A stretch of 64,000 nt of DNA from JAAUTT01 sp038213375 (GTDB taxonomy: Bacteria > Bacteroidota > Bacteroidia > Bacteroidales > JAAUTT01). How positions within the stretch are numbered: position 1 is the stretch's first letter; every line of letters starts with the position of its first letter. Positions 27,328 through 37,600 of this stretch are shown one piece after another. Location: the NCBI GenBank assembly GCA_038213375.1, contig JBBQTB010000002.1:127507-191506 (forward strand). Reading direction: 5' to 3'. Below the pieces are notes generated by a model that was not told the DNA's origin, made no database searches, and saw only the letters and a program-made list of their open reading frames with translations. Position numbers and translations under genes: made by a program.

Positions 27328-28347
27328 ATGAAAGCTTTTACAATAAAAGAACCAGGTGTAGTAACATCAGTTGAGATTGAGCAACCAATGATGGGGATGA
27401 ATGAGATTCTCTTGGATGTTCATTATATTGGGCTATGTGGTAGCGATTTAAGTTCGTACATGGGTAAAAATCCGCTTTTAACATATCCGCGTATCCCTGG
27501 ACACGAGATAAGTGGAGTGATTATCGATAAAGGAGCGGATGTACCCGACAGTATAAAAAAAGGAGATCGTGCCACTTTATCGCCATATACCAATTGTGGA
27601 GTATGCCCGGCCTGCCGTGCCGGACGCATCAACACATGCGAATTCAACCAAACAATGGGAGTGCAGCGCGATGGTGCATTAACAAGTCGTATTACAGTGC
27701 CTTTCGAGAAGATCTTTGTTAGTGATCAACTCACACTTCATGAATTGGCATTGGTAGAGCCTCTTAGCGTCGGTTATCATGCGGCAAATCGCGGCAAAAT
27801 TACTGAAACAGATTCTGTTTTAATCCTTGGGTGCGGAACTATTGGCATGGGAGCTTTATGCGCAGCTGTTCGTAAAGGAGCAACTATAATCGCAGTAGAT
27901 ATTGACGATTCGAAGCTTTTGCAAGCAAAGAGGTTTGGAGCAACTTACACCATTAACTCCCTTAAAGAAAATGCCAGGGAAAGAATAAAACAGATTACGA
28001 ATAACGAAGGTGTTAGTGTTGCCGTCGAAGCCGCCGGTAATCCTGTCACATATTCGATAGCCATCGATGCTGTGGCCTTTGCTGGTCGGTTGGTTTTTAT
28101 TGGGTATACCAAAAGTGAAGTAATGCTCGATACCCGTTTGATTGTTAGAAAGGAACTGGATGTTACGGGATCAAGAAACGCGTTACGGGTTTTTCCATCG
28201 GTAATAACCATGTTCGAACGCAAAGAAATGCCTTTTACAGATATGATCACAAAAGTTTTTCCTTTTGAGGAAACTCCCGAAGCTTTTGGGTATTGGAAAG
28301 AGAACCAGGGTTCAGTTTCAAAGATTCTGATCGAAGTAAAAAAATAA
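27328..28347 (+). CDS. Zinc-binding alcohol dehydrogenase (MDR family)
   Basis: Medium-chain dehydrogenase of 339 aa. Catalytic-zinc residues appear in GLCGSD (Cys near 37) and PGHEISG (His-Glu near 58-59). The structural-zinc loop NCGVCPACRAGRINTC supplies four cysteines near 90-105. The NAD-binding motif GCGTIGMG is near 170. These enzymes oxidise a polyol or sugar alcohol with NAD. In this locus it could act on L-fuconate, a keto-deoxy intermediate or lactaldehyde; I cannot choose. It reads with the permease and lactonase genes and precedes the fucosidases. Confidence 0.82.
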   Translation: MKAFTIKEPGVVTSVEIEQPMMGMNEILLDVHYIGLCGSDLSSYMGKNPLLTYPRIPGHEISGVIIDKGADVPDSIKKGDRATLSPYTNCGVCPACRAGRINTCEFNQTMGVQRDGALTSRITVPFEKIFVSDQLTLHELALVEPLSVGYHAANRGKITETDSVLILGCGTIGMGALCAAVRKGATIIAVDIDDSKLLQAKRFGATYTINSLKENARERIKQITNNEGVSVAVEAAGNPVTYSIAIDAVAFAGRLVFIGYTKSEVMLDTRLIVRKELDVTGSRNALRVFPSVITMFERKEMPFTDMITKVFPFEETPEAFGYWKENQGSVSKILIEVKK

Positions 28348-28374
28348 ACCTTTACAACTATTTATATTTTAACT

Positions 28375-29886
28375 ATGACTAAATCTGTGAATTTTATGAA
28401 CAGGGTTTTGATGCTTGCAATAGTCGTCATCAGCTTTTCAGGAAAAGTAGTTTATTCACAATCGTTTACTTCTACTTTGGAATCGTTCGAAAAATACCAA
28501 TATCCCGATTGGTTTCGCGATGCTAAGTTTGGAATATGGGCGCATTGGGGACCACAGGCTGTTCCCCGGCAAGGGGATTGGTATGCTAAAAAAATGTACG
28601 AGGAAGGGAGCGCCGATTACAAATACCATCTGGAACATTACGGACATCCTTCCAAATTCGGGTATAAGGACATCATTCCTCTCTGGAAAGCCGAGCGCTG
28701 GAATCCGGATCAGCTGATGAAGCTTTACAAAAAAGTTGGAGCACGATATTTTGTAAGCATGGCCACACATCACGATGATTTCTTTCTATGGAACTCCAAA
28801 ATACATAAGTGGAATGCTGTAAATATGGGGCCTAATAAAGATGTAGTGGGAATATGGCAAAAAGCTGCTAAAAAGGAAGGCTTGCGTTTTGGTGTTTCGG
28901 AGCATCTTGGTGCCAGCTATACCTGGTTTCAGACAAGTCGTGGTGCTGATAAAAGCGGTGCAATGGCCGGTGTGCCATATGATGGTGCAAATCCTGACTT
29001 TGAAAGTCTGTACCATCCTAAAACTGCTCCCGACGATAAAGGCTGGTTGACAAATAATGTTGAAAACCAACAGAATTGGTTAGCTTGTATTACCGAGCTA
29101 ATAGATATGTATCAGCCTGATCTTCTTTATTCGGATAGCGAACTGCCTTTTGGAGAAGTGGGAAGAACTATGCTGGCGCATTACTATAATCAGGATATGG
29201 CCAAAAACGGCGGTAAACTTGAGGCTGTTTACAATTGCAAAATAATTGCGTCAAATGGACGTTGGGTGCAGGATATCGAAAGAGGTGTGATGGATTCAAT
29301 TAGTCCTTTCCCATGGCAAACTGACACTTCCATTGGTGACTGGTATTACTTTACAGGTCAGAAATACAGAACTGGATTAGAAGTGATCCAGATGTTGGTT
29401 GATATTGTAAGCAAAAACGGAAACCTTCTCATAAACGTTGTACAAACTCCCGAAGGAGACCTTGAACCAGACGTTTTGGCAATTTTGGATGAAATTGGAA
29501 AATGGACTCCTGCCAATGGAGAAGGTATTTATGGATCTCGTCCCTGGAAAGTATATGGCGAAGGACCCTCGACTGTTAAAAAACAAGAAAAAGGAAGATT
29601 TGGCGGACTAAAGGATGTACGCATATATTCGGCCTCTGATATACGTTTTACGGTTAAAGGCGATACACTTTTTGCATTTTGCATGAGTGTACCAACCGAA
29701 GATATAAAAATTACTTCGCTGGGCAAAACCTCCAAACTGAACGACAAAGTTATTGCTTCGGTTAAAATGCTGGGAAGTAATGAAAAACTTGTTTGGAAAC
29801 ATCAGGCCGATGCCCTTGTCATTACTAAACCTTCAAAAATGCCCGAATGGGAAGTGGTTTCTTTTGCAATTGAATTCAAAAAGTAA
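28375..29886 (+). CDS. GH29 alpha-L-fucosidase (first copy)
   Basis: Signal peptide (about 1-29, ending VYSQ) then a GH29 catalytic barrel. The N-terminal motif KFGIWAHWGPQAVP, THHDDFFLW and the nucleophile Asp254 in LLYSDSELPFG match the family, as does VSKNGNLLINV (near 345). A C-terminal beta domain follows. It releases terminal L-fucose from glycans outside the cytoplasm. Most GH29 proteins read HHDGF where this has HHDDF, so the subsite may differ. 27 bases after the MDR gene, 12 bases before the second fucosidase. Confidence 0.92.
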   Translation: MTKSVNFMNRVLMLAIVVISFSGKVVYSQSFTSTLESFEKYQYPDWFRDAKFGIWAHWGPQAVPRQGDWYAKKMYEEGSADYKYHLEHYGHPSKFGYKDIIPLWKAERWNPDQLMKLYKKVGARYFVSMATHHDDFFLWNSKIHKWNAVNMGPNKDVVGIWQKAAKKEGLRFGVSEHLGASYTWFQTSRGADKSGAMAGVPYDGANPDFESLYHPKTAPDDKGWLTNNVENQQNWLACITELIDMYQPDLLYSDSELPFGEVGRTMLAHYYNQDMAKNGGKLEAVYNCKIIASNGRWVQDIERGVMDSISPFPWQTDTSIGDWYYFTGQKYRTGLEVIQMLVDIVSKNGNLLINVVQTPEGDLEPDVLAILDEIGKWTPANGEGIYGSRPWKVYGEGPSTVKKQEKGRFGGLKDVRIYSASDIRFTVKGDTLFAFCMSVPTEDIKITSLGKTSKLNDKVIASVKMLGSNEKLVWKHQADALVITKPSKMPEWEVVSFAIEFKK

Positions 29887-29898
29887 AATTTTCACGCT

Positions 29899-31365
29899 AT
29901 GAATAAACTAATGAGTTTTTTACACAAGCTTTTGAAACTTGTAATAGTTATCTTCCTGCTCTCATCAAAAGTAACATTCTCTCAGTCGTTTGTACCTACT
30001 TGGGAGTCGCTGGAAAAATACCAGTGTCCTGAATGGTTTAAGGATGCAAAGTTTGGGATATTCATTCATTGGGGTGTTTATTCAGTGCCTGCTTTTGGAA
30101 ACGAATGGTATCCGCGCAACATGTATTTGAAGGATAGTAAAGAATACAAACATCACATCGAAACATACAACACACCAGATAAGTTTGGCTATAAGGACTT
30201 TATACCAATGTTCAAGGCTGAGAAATTTGATGCAAATCAATGGGCTGAAATTTTTAAAAAGTCGGGTGCAAAATACGTTGTTCCGGTAGCGGAACATCAC
30301 GACGGATTTGCTATGTACAATACCAGTCTGTCTAAATGGAATGCTGTTAATATGGGTCCAAAGCGCGATATCATAGGAGAACTGGCTACTGCCATTCGCA
30401 AACAGGATCTTATTTTTGGGCTTTCGTCACATCGGATTGAACATTGGTGGTTTATGAATGCAGGGATGAAGTTCGATTCGGATGTGAAAGATCCTAAATA
30501 TGCTGATTTCTATGGACCGGCGCGTGAGGAAAAGGACTCTCTTGCACCGGAATATATGAATGATTGGCTGCTCCGTTGTTGCGAATTGGTTGACAAATAT
30601 AAACCACAGGTATTTTGGTTCGACTGGTGGATTGAGCAAAAGGCGATGGAACCTTATCGCAAAACCTTTGCAGCCTATTATTACAACCGTGCCGAACAAT
30701 GGAACAAAGGTGTTGTGCTTAATTACAAAAACCAGGCATATCCCGAAAATGCAGCGGTTTATGACATCGAACGTGGCAGCAGCAAAGCTACCAAGAAATA
30801 TCCTTGGCAAACCGACACTTCTATTGGGAAGAAATCGTGGGGGTGGATTGAAGGCGAAGAAAATAAACCTGCCAATGAACTAATTGATGACCTTATTGAT
30901 ATTGTAAGTAAGAATGGCAATTTGTTGCTTAATATTGGTCCTAAACCTGATGGCACCATTCCTCAGGAACAAGTTGAAGTGTTGCTTGCCATTGGAAAAT
31001 GGCTGGCGGTTAATGGCGAAGGCATTTATGGCACACGCCCATGGGTTATTTCGGGCGAAGGTCCTGTTCAAAATGCAGAAGGCAGCTTTGCGGAAAGCAA
31101 GCGAAAAGATTATACATCTCAGGATTTCCGGTTTACCACAAAAGGCGAAACGCTTTATGCTTTTTGCATGGATGTTCCCAAGGAAAAAATGTTGGTGATA
31201 AAATCGTTATCACTAGCTGCTTTTATAGGAAAGAAAATCAAATCGATTGAACTTTTGGGAAGTACCAAAAAGGTTAAATGGGTACAAAAAGCCGATGGGT
31301 TAATCATTACCACCCCAAATGAAATTCCAGCCGTCGAAGCAATTTGTTTTAAAGTGGTTTATTAA
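29899..31365 (+). CDS. GH29 alpha-L-fucosidase (second copy)
   Basis: Signal peptide (about 1-29, ending FSQS) and GH29 motifs KFGIFIHWGVYSVP, EHHDGFAMYN (family consensus), nucleophile Asp242 in VFWFDWWIE, and SKNGNLLLNIGP near 335. It is a paralogue of the preceding gene but diverges in active-site surroundings, suggesting complementary linkages rather than a recent duplicate. A rho-independent-type hairpin follows at 31410-31448, closing the fucose transcription unit. Confidence 0.93.
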   Translation: MNKLMSFLHKLLKLVIVIFLLSSKVTFSQSFVPTWESLEKYQCPEWFKDAKFGIFIHWGVYSVPAFGNEWYPRNMYLKDSKEYKHHIETYNTPDKFGYKDFIPMFKAEKFDANQWAEIFKKSGAKYVVPVAEHHDGFAMYNTSLSKWNAVNMGPKRDIIGELATAIRKQDLIFGLSSHRIEHWWFMNAGMKFDSDVKDPKYADFYGPAREEKDSLAPEYMNDWLLRCCELVDKYKPQVFWFDWWIEQKAMEPYRKTFAAYYYNRAEQWNKGVVLNYKNQAYPENAAVYDIERGSSKATKKYPWQTDTSIGKKSWGWIEGEENKPANELIDDLIDIVSKNGNLLLNIGPKPDGTIPQEQVEVLLAIGKWLAVNGEGIYGTRPWVISGEGPVQNAEGSFAESKRKDYTSQDFRFTTKGETLYAFCMDVPKEKMLVIKSLSLAAFIGKKIKSIELLGSTKKVKWVQKADGLIITTPNEIPAVEAICFKVVY

Positions 31366-31409
31366 ATCACATGTAAAAAGTAAGCAAGAAAGTTAGCAGT
31401 TTAGTTGTA

Positions 31410-31448
31410 AATCCTGGCATTGTCGAAAGATCTGTCAGGATTTTTTTT
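31410..31448 (+). terminator. Rho-independent terminator after the fucosidase genes
   Basis: Stem AATCCTGGCA (31410-31419) pairs with TGTCAGGATT (31433-31442) with one G-U pair, then an uninterrupted T-run to 31448. It lies 44 bases past the last fucosidase stop. Confidence 0.75.
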
Positions 31449-31526
31449 AAAATTCGGAAAATAGGTAAACCGATATTAAAGGTATAATCGTATGTACTGT
31501 TTGCAAAACACGTCAACAATAGTAAA

Positions 31527-31613
31527 TCAATGTCGTTGACCTAAGCAAAATTAACCCCAAACCCATAAAAAGGGGCAATAACTTGGCCAAAACCTTAAGT
31601 CAACGACGTTGAT
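31527..31613. repeat. Near-perfect 19-bp inverted repeat, 87 bp overall
   Basis: The left arm (31527-31545) and right arm (31595-31613) match at 17 of 19 positions and enclose about 49 bases. This sits between the fucosidase terminator and the convergent isomerase gene. It could be a short mobile-element remnant or a hairpin boundary; no T-tract follows. Beyond it to 31800 I see only a small hairpin at 31768-31781 and no gene. Confidence 0.5.
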
Positions 31614-31800
31614 TGCATCAGGATAATTCTTTTTGGTTTATTTTCAAAAGAGATTACAATGATGATAGTGATAGTATTATTGCAGTCGAGTTAAAGATTA
31701 TAGCAATTTGAATTGATACGGCTTAGTTAACCCTAAAACGGCTTGTTGCAATGCCATTTAACTCCGGATCGCTTCAGCGATATTTTACGCATACTACAAA

Positions 31801-32673
31801 TTAAACATCACAAATTGCAATACATTTCCGGAGCGATTCAAGCTTATCTTCTTTAGTGGGTACAAATTCCTGTCCCACAAAGCCTTTATAGCCTGTTTCT
31901 ACAATTGCTTTCATAATTGCCGGGTAATAAAGTTCCTGTGTTTCATCAAGTTCGTGTCTTCCTGGCACTCCTCCGGTATGATAATGACCAATGTATTGGT
32001 GGAAATTTTTTATCGTATCAATAACATTTCCTTCCATAATTTGCATGTGATAAATATCGTACAGAAGTTTAAATCTTTCCGAACCCACCATTTCAACAAG
32101 CGCTGAACCCCATTTCGTTCTGTCGCACTGATAATCCTTGTGGCCATAACTATTCAAGAGCTCCATAATGATAGTAACTCCATGTTTTTCGGCTATTGGC
32201 GCCAGTTTTCTCAATCCTTTGGCACAATTGATCATACCTTCGCTATCATTTAATCCCTCACGATTACCCGAAAAGCATATCAAATTTGGCACTCCTGCTG
32301 CCGCAGCTTTAGGGATCATTTGTTCAAAATCAGCAATCAGTTTTTCGTGATTTTCCAAACGGTTAAATCCCTTGGGTATGCCCCAGTCGGTGGCATACCC
32401 AACTGCGCATTTAAGTCCTGCATTTTTAACTGTTCCCCAATCTTTTTCATTAAGCAACTCAATAGATTCGATTCCCATTTGAACGCACGATTTCGAAAGG
32501 CTTTCAAGAGGTATATTGCCATAACACCACTGACTTATGGAATGGTGAATATTCCCCTTTAACTTGGTTTTAACATCGCTATTTGCCGCAAGGGTACTGG
32601 TAAATGGAATTCCAGTAACTGTAACTGCCACTGTTGCCCCGGCAACACTTCCAATCATTTGTCTACGGTTCAT
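31801..32673 (-). CDS. Tat-exported hydroxypyruvate-isomerase-like TIM-barrel protein
   Basis: Residues 1-30 start MNRRQMIG, a twin-arginine-like signal followed by a hydrophobic, Ala-rich stretch ending near TLAA. The mature part is an AP-endonuclease-2/xylose-isomerase-like barrel: YATDWGIP, MELLNS (Glu ligand), LLYDIYHMQIMEG (Asp/His ligands), GHYHTGG and GQEFVP. These correspond to the metal ligands of hydroxypyruvate isomerase (Hyi) relatives. Substrate unknown; a sugar epimerisation or isomerisation outside the cytoplasm is the usual guess in Bacteroidota. Confidence 0.8.
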   Translation of the reverse strand: MNRRQMIGSVAGATVAVTVTGIPFTSTLAANSDVKTKLKGNIHHSISQWCYGNIPLESLSKSCVQMGIESIELLNEKDWGTVKNAGLKCAVGYATDWGIPKGFNRLENHEKLIADFEQMIPKAAAAGVPNLICFSGNREGLNDSEGMINCAKGLRKLAPIAEKHGVTIIMELLNSYGHKDYQCDRTKWGSALVEMVGSERFKLLYDIYHMQIMEGNVIDTIKNFHQYIGHYHTGGVPGRHELDETQELYYPAIMKAIVETGYKGFVGQEFVPTKEDKLESLRKCIAICDV

Positions 32674-32875
32674 GAGAATTGTTTTTGATTTAGTTTCATT
32701 TAGTGAATGGCGAATATATAACAGAAATTGATGTTAATAGTTTATTTGTTACAGACCTCAAGCAATTTAAGTACACAGCCCAGATTCATCTTGATAAAGT
32801 TAAACGAAAATTAGGGTTCAATAGTAAAAACATGAATAGTTTATATATTAAAAATCAGATACTACAAATGCTACA

Positions 32876-34327
32876 TTATGATAAGTTGAACCACGATTCT
32901 ATTTCTTTTTTAATAGTTCCCGGGTCATTTTTATGAATATATTCGTTTTTGTTTTTCAGATAAAGGTAGTCTTGTTGCCATTCCTTATGGTTTTTAACTA
33001 TATCATGAATTGCATGAGTAATAAAAAGTAATTCATTATTTGTTAAAGTAGGATGCAAAGAAAGTCTTACCCAGCCTGGTTTTTCTGATAAATCGCCGTT
33101 CGTAATTTTATCAGTAATTTCCTTGGAACGCTCATGGGTCACATCAAGTAAAAAGTGACCGTATGTTCCTGCACAAGCGCAACCACCTCTAACCTGAATA
33201 CCAAATCGGTCGCTCAGAAGTTTGACAATGAGATTGTAGTGAATGTTAAGGTGATAGAACGAAATGATTCCCATTCTGTTTTCCTGTTGATCTGCCAGGA
33301 TTTTTACTTCCGGTATCTTTCGTAATTCAGCAAATGCAATTTGAAGTAATTCTTTTTCGCGAGCTTTTATCATCGCTGTGTTCATCTCCTCTTTCAAATT
33401 AATAGCCAATGCTGTTCGTATGGCTTGAAGAAAACCAGGTGTTCCACCATCCTCGCGCAATTCAATGTCGTCAACGTATTTGTATGTTCCCCAAGGATTT
33501 GTCCAGTCTACTGTACCACCACCAGGATCGTCCGGAACCTCGTTTTTATAAAGTGATGAATCAAATATAAGAACACCTGACGAGCCCGGGCCACCAAGAA
33601 ATTTATGTGGTGAAAAATAAATTGCATCCAGTTTTTCCAGTGGATCAGTCGGATGCATATTTATATCTTCATAAGGCGCTGATGCGGCAAAGTCAATAAA
33701 ACATAAGCCTCCGTATTCGTGCATCAATCGGGCAAGTTTATAATATGGAGGTATAATACCCGTTACATTTGAACATGCTGTGAATGAACCTATTTTGAAT
33801 GTGCGTTCCTTGTAAATTTCCAGTTGATTTTTTAATTCGTTGGTGTCAACAAGCATATTATAGTCGGGTTTTAAGACAACTACATCGGCATCAGTTTCGT
33901 ACCAACTGGTTTGATTTGAATGATGTTCCATATGGGTAAGAAAAACAACTGGTCTATCGATTGCGTTTAGAGATCGTTTTTCGTCTTTTCTGCCTCGTAG
34001 TCCTAATATCCGTTGAAGTTTGTTAACAACGGAAGTCATACCAAATCCGGCAGTAATTATTACATCGGATGACCCGGCGTTTACATGAGTTTTGATGAGT
34101 TCGTGAGCGTATTTATAACTCAGCGTCATACGGGTGCCGGTTTCACTGGTCTCTGTATGTGTATTCGCTACAAAAGGCCCAAACTTCTCAATAATAGTCT
34201 TTTCAATTGGAAAGTATAAACGACCACTGGCAATCCAATCGACGTAAATCATTTTTTTTATTCCTGAAGGTGTACAATATTCAGTATCCATTCCGACAAT
34301 ATTTTTTCGGAATTTGTCAAAATACAT
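32876..34327 (-). CDS. Class V aminotransferase (cysteine-desulfurase-like, PLP)
   Basis: Fold-type I PLP enzyme. FIDFAASAPYEDI near residue 205 gives the PLP-binding Asp, YFSPHKFLGGPGSSGVLIF near 230 the Schiff-base Lys, and RGGCACAGTYG near 365 a cysteine in the place of the SufS/NifS active-site loop. Some family members are isopenicillin-epimerase-like or selenocysteine-lyase-like. I start at ATG 34327; an in-frame GTG at 34402 adds 25 residues that look non-family. No suf or isc genes are adjacent, so the reaction is uncertain. Confidence 0.82.
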   Translation of the reverse strand: MYFDKFRKNIVGMDTEYCTPSGIKKMIYVDWIASGRLYFPIEKTIIEKFGPFVANTHTETSETGTRMTLSYKYAHELIKTHVNAGSSDVIITAGFGMTSVVNKLQRILGLRGRKDEKRSLNAIDRPVVFLTHMEHHSNQTSWYETDADVVVLKPDYNMLVDTNELKNQLEIYKERTFKIGSFTACSNVTGIIPPYYKLARLMHEYGGLCFIDFAASAPYEDINMHPTDPLEKLDAIYFSPHKFLGGPGSSGVLIFDSSLYKNEVPDDPGGGTVDWTNPWGTYKYVDDIELREDGGTPGFLQAIRTALAINLKEEMNTAMIKAREKELLQIAFAELRKIPEVKILADQQENRMGIISFYHLNIHYNLIVKLLSDRFGIQVRGGCACAGTYGHFLLDVTHERSKEITDKITNGDLSEKPGWVRLSLHPTLTNNELLFITHAIHDIVKNHKEWQQDYLYLKNKNEYIHKNDPGTIKKEIESWFNLS

Positions 34328-34633
34328 CTCCAGATTTTCCAATGCTTTATTTATTAATGATATGATGCAATTAAAAGTCCAGAATATGGATATCTGGTTC
34401 ACAAAAATAAGGAGTTATTTATTTCTTTAAAATAATAATAAACATCATTTATTAAAAATTTATATTTTGTTTGGTTCTGATGATTTTTTTGCACAAAATA
34501 GGAATAAGGAAATGATATTTGTTAAACGAAAGTATTTCATCGATGACTGAAATATTTGCTATATTTTACTTTACTGAATATACATACTTTAATTTGATGT
34601 ATATATTTTTAATTCAAGTATATGTCTTTAATT

Positions 34634-34661
34634 TTTGTTTGCTTTTTTATTTTTATCTTTG
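34634..34661 (+). promoter_or_regulatory. Candidate promoter of the STAND/translocase cluster
   Basis: TTTG at 34634-34637 precedes TATCTTTG (34654-34661), an exact TAnnTTTG, with 16 bases between. Transcription would begin near 34667, leaving about 20 nt before the ATG at 34687. This also argues against the TTG at 34675 as start. About 230 bases of AT-rich DNA lie upstream. Confidence 0.45.
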
Positions 34662-34686
34662 CCTTCTAAACTAGTTGAATGTTTTA

Positions 34687-37600
34687 ATGATAAAATACAT
34701 CATAAATTTGTTGGGGATAAACGTACTGCCGAAATGGTTGTTAATCCACCTTTTATTTATGTCGCTTGCTCTGGGAGGTTTTAATGCGGTTTTTTTTATT
34801 CAAGCTGTTTCAGGGTTTTTAGCTGAGGGGAAAGTGGCCTATTTTCCTGAAATCATTGCACTTTCAGGTATTATTGGCTTAATGTTATACAATTTATATA
34901 AATATTATCAAGGGAAATTAACTTCTAAATATTCATGGCTTTTATTTTGGTGTATTGTGCTGATTTTATTGAGTATGTCGAAAATACTCCCTTTAATTAT
35001 TCCGGCATTTTCCCGTCCGGTTATTCAGTTTACGCTATACTTGCCAGTAATTATTATCACTAATCAGATATTTCTTGCCCTGGGAAATAATCTTCCTATT
35101 GTTAAGGAGAATCAAAATTTAAGGCGTTTTCTTGATTCAGGTTTGATGTTGGGTGCTGCATTGGGTAGCTTTATTATTGTAATACTTACCATTGCTAAAA
35201 TTTATCTTCCATATTTCCCGGTTGAGGTAATTCTGATAATTTTTGTGATCATTGACTATTTTTATATTGTCGGTCAGCTTGATTTTAAGGAGAAAAAACA
35301 AGAAGAAACAGGAATAGACTCGATGATTGCCATATTTACTGATATTTCTCCCAAAAAGGCTGTTTTTTCTTTGGTGCTGTTTTGTTTTTTTTCTACCATA
35401 AATTTTATATTTATTGAATTTGCCTTTTTCACAGTTATCAGAAGTGTTTATACTGACATTGAAAATCTTGTTAAATTTATCGGATTTTTTTTCGGATCAA
35501 TTATGATGGTGAATATTGTTTTTAAAGTTTTTGTATATCAGAATCTTGTAAAAACATTCCGAATCAGTAAGGCATTGTTCTTAGCTCCAGTATTTTTTGT
35601 AGTAAGTCTTACATTACTTAATGTTCTTTTGCTTAACCCCAGCCGTTCCATCATTTCCAGTCCATTTACAATGGTTTTTTTGATGGTTCTGTTTAGCCGG
35701 TTTTTTGCATTTATACTTCGTGAGTCATTTGAATATCTTTCAGTAAAACAATATTTTATAGCGATCGAAACATTTAACAGAAAACCACTTTCGCGAAATT
35801 TATTCAATGTAATTGGATTCTGGTCTTTTCTTGTGGGGGGCTTAATTTTATTAATGTTGTTGGCGTTAGATATAAAAACCTTTTCGTTTATTATGTTCCT
35901 CAACCTGGTAGTTGCCTTAGTGTGGCTTTTAGTTACCATTTGGACTTCAAAAAGGTATACAAATACTATCACCAGACTTGTGGATAAACTATCGGATGAT
36001 TATAAACCAAGTTTCACTGAACAACAAAAGAGTTTCAAGGATAGGGTCATGATTTCAACAAATCTTTCGGGGATGCGATACCTTTTAAACTATCAACGAC
36101 ACTACCAACCGAATAATTTTCTGAAAACTATTGAAGCCATACCTCTAGGGCTAAAGCAAAAGCTGGATATATCAAGCTCAGGCAATTCATTTTTACAATC
36201 TCAGGAATTTGATATTTTTTCCAATAGGGAAAAGGCCATCACTTTTTATGATTCGGATGATAATATTAAAGATAAGGATATTGAAGAGTTGGCTATTTCG
36301 AATAAGGTTAAAGACAGGATTGATGCCATAAAAATGATTAAAAATTCCGGTAATAATAAATTTTCTACTATTTTGAAAATGTTGTTGCGAGACAACGATG
36401 ATGAAGTAAAGAGGAATGCGATTATTACTTTAGCAACTTTTTACAATTACGATCTAATTAATGAGTTACTTGATTATATTAATCACGAGGATTTTTCGGA
36501 TCTTACCTCGGATGTGTTGACAACCATAGGTCAACCTGCTGTAGAACATTTAATTGGGTTTTTCCACCGGACGGAAATTGAGTTTAGAATTCAAGTAAAA
36601 ATAATAAAGATAATAGGAAAGATCTCGACTAATCAAGCACTTAAATTTTTGCTTGATACTATTTCTTATCCTAATAAATGGATTGTTATAGAAGTTGTTA
36701 GGTCCTTAAATGAAAATAATTATAAAGTTTCCCCTGCTGATGATGACATCATTTATAAAGCCATTAAAAATACAATTGGCGCCGCTGCCTGGCTATTGAC
36801 GATGGAAGCAAGTACAGAATCCCTTGACAGGCTAAATCCTGTTAAGGGCGCTTTGGTTGAGGAATATTCAGTAACGCTAGATCTTTTATTTAAATTGTTG
36901 GCGCTCAAATATAGTGATGGGGTTATTCAAGAGGTAAAAAGTCACCTTATAACTAATTCAAACAACGAGCAGAGGGAATTGAGTGTTGAATTACTCGATT
37001 ATATTATCGATAAAGATATTAAAACATATCTTTTTCCCTTAATACATAATAATCGGTTGAGAGAAAAGTTGAATCAATTAAAAAATTATTACCCAATTGA
37101 CATTAAGGATGTTACTATTGCTTTAAGAGAAATAATTAATACAGATCTGGCACATGTTAGTTTATGGACTAAGGCATGCGCTTTAAATGCCTTTATCGAT
37201 ATTTTGGAAGATCCAAACTCCGACGATCTCTTTTCTCAAGTGTTTAACCCTGAGCCTTTGCTTTCAGAAATAGCTTTTTTTGGACTTTATAGAAAGGACT
37301 TAAAACTTACTTCCGATTTATATAAACGTTTATCTAAAAAGGCAAAAAAACATATTGATTCCATCCTCGATACAGGGACTCACTATGAGTATAAATTATT
37401 ATTTAATAAAGTGTTAACTTTACAAAAGATTAGCTATTTACAAAAGGTAAAAGGGCATCATTTGTTGCCATTTGCCGAAATACTAAGTGAAGAATATCTT
37501 TCGGCAGGCAATTCAACATTTCTTCATTGTTCAGATGAAGAGGTGCTTCCTGTTTTTATGGTGCCACTTGGAGAGGTCTCCTTAGTTGATTTACAAAAAA

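Noticed and set aside
32703..32936. Open frame of 77 residues upstream of the aminotransferase 3' end
   Set aside because: Overlaps the aminotransferase C-terminal codons, no recognisable domain, and sits in AT-rich intergenic DNA. Possible but unsupported.
35538..35972. Open frame of 144 residues on the minus strand
   Set aside because: Antisense to the translocase-like membrane domain; Ile/Asn/Lys bias typical of shadow frames in AT-rich DNA.
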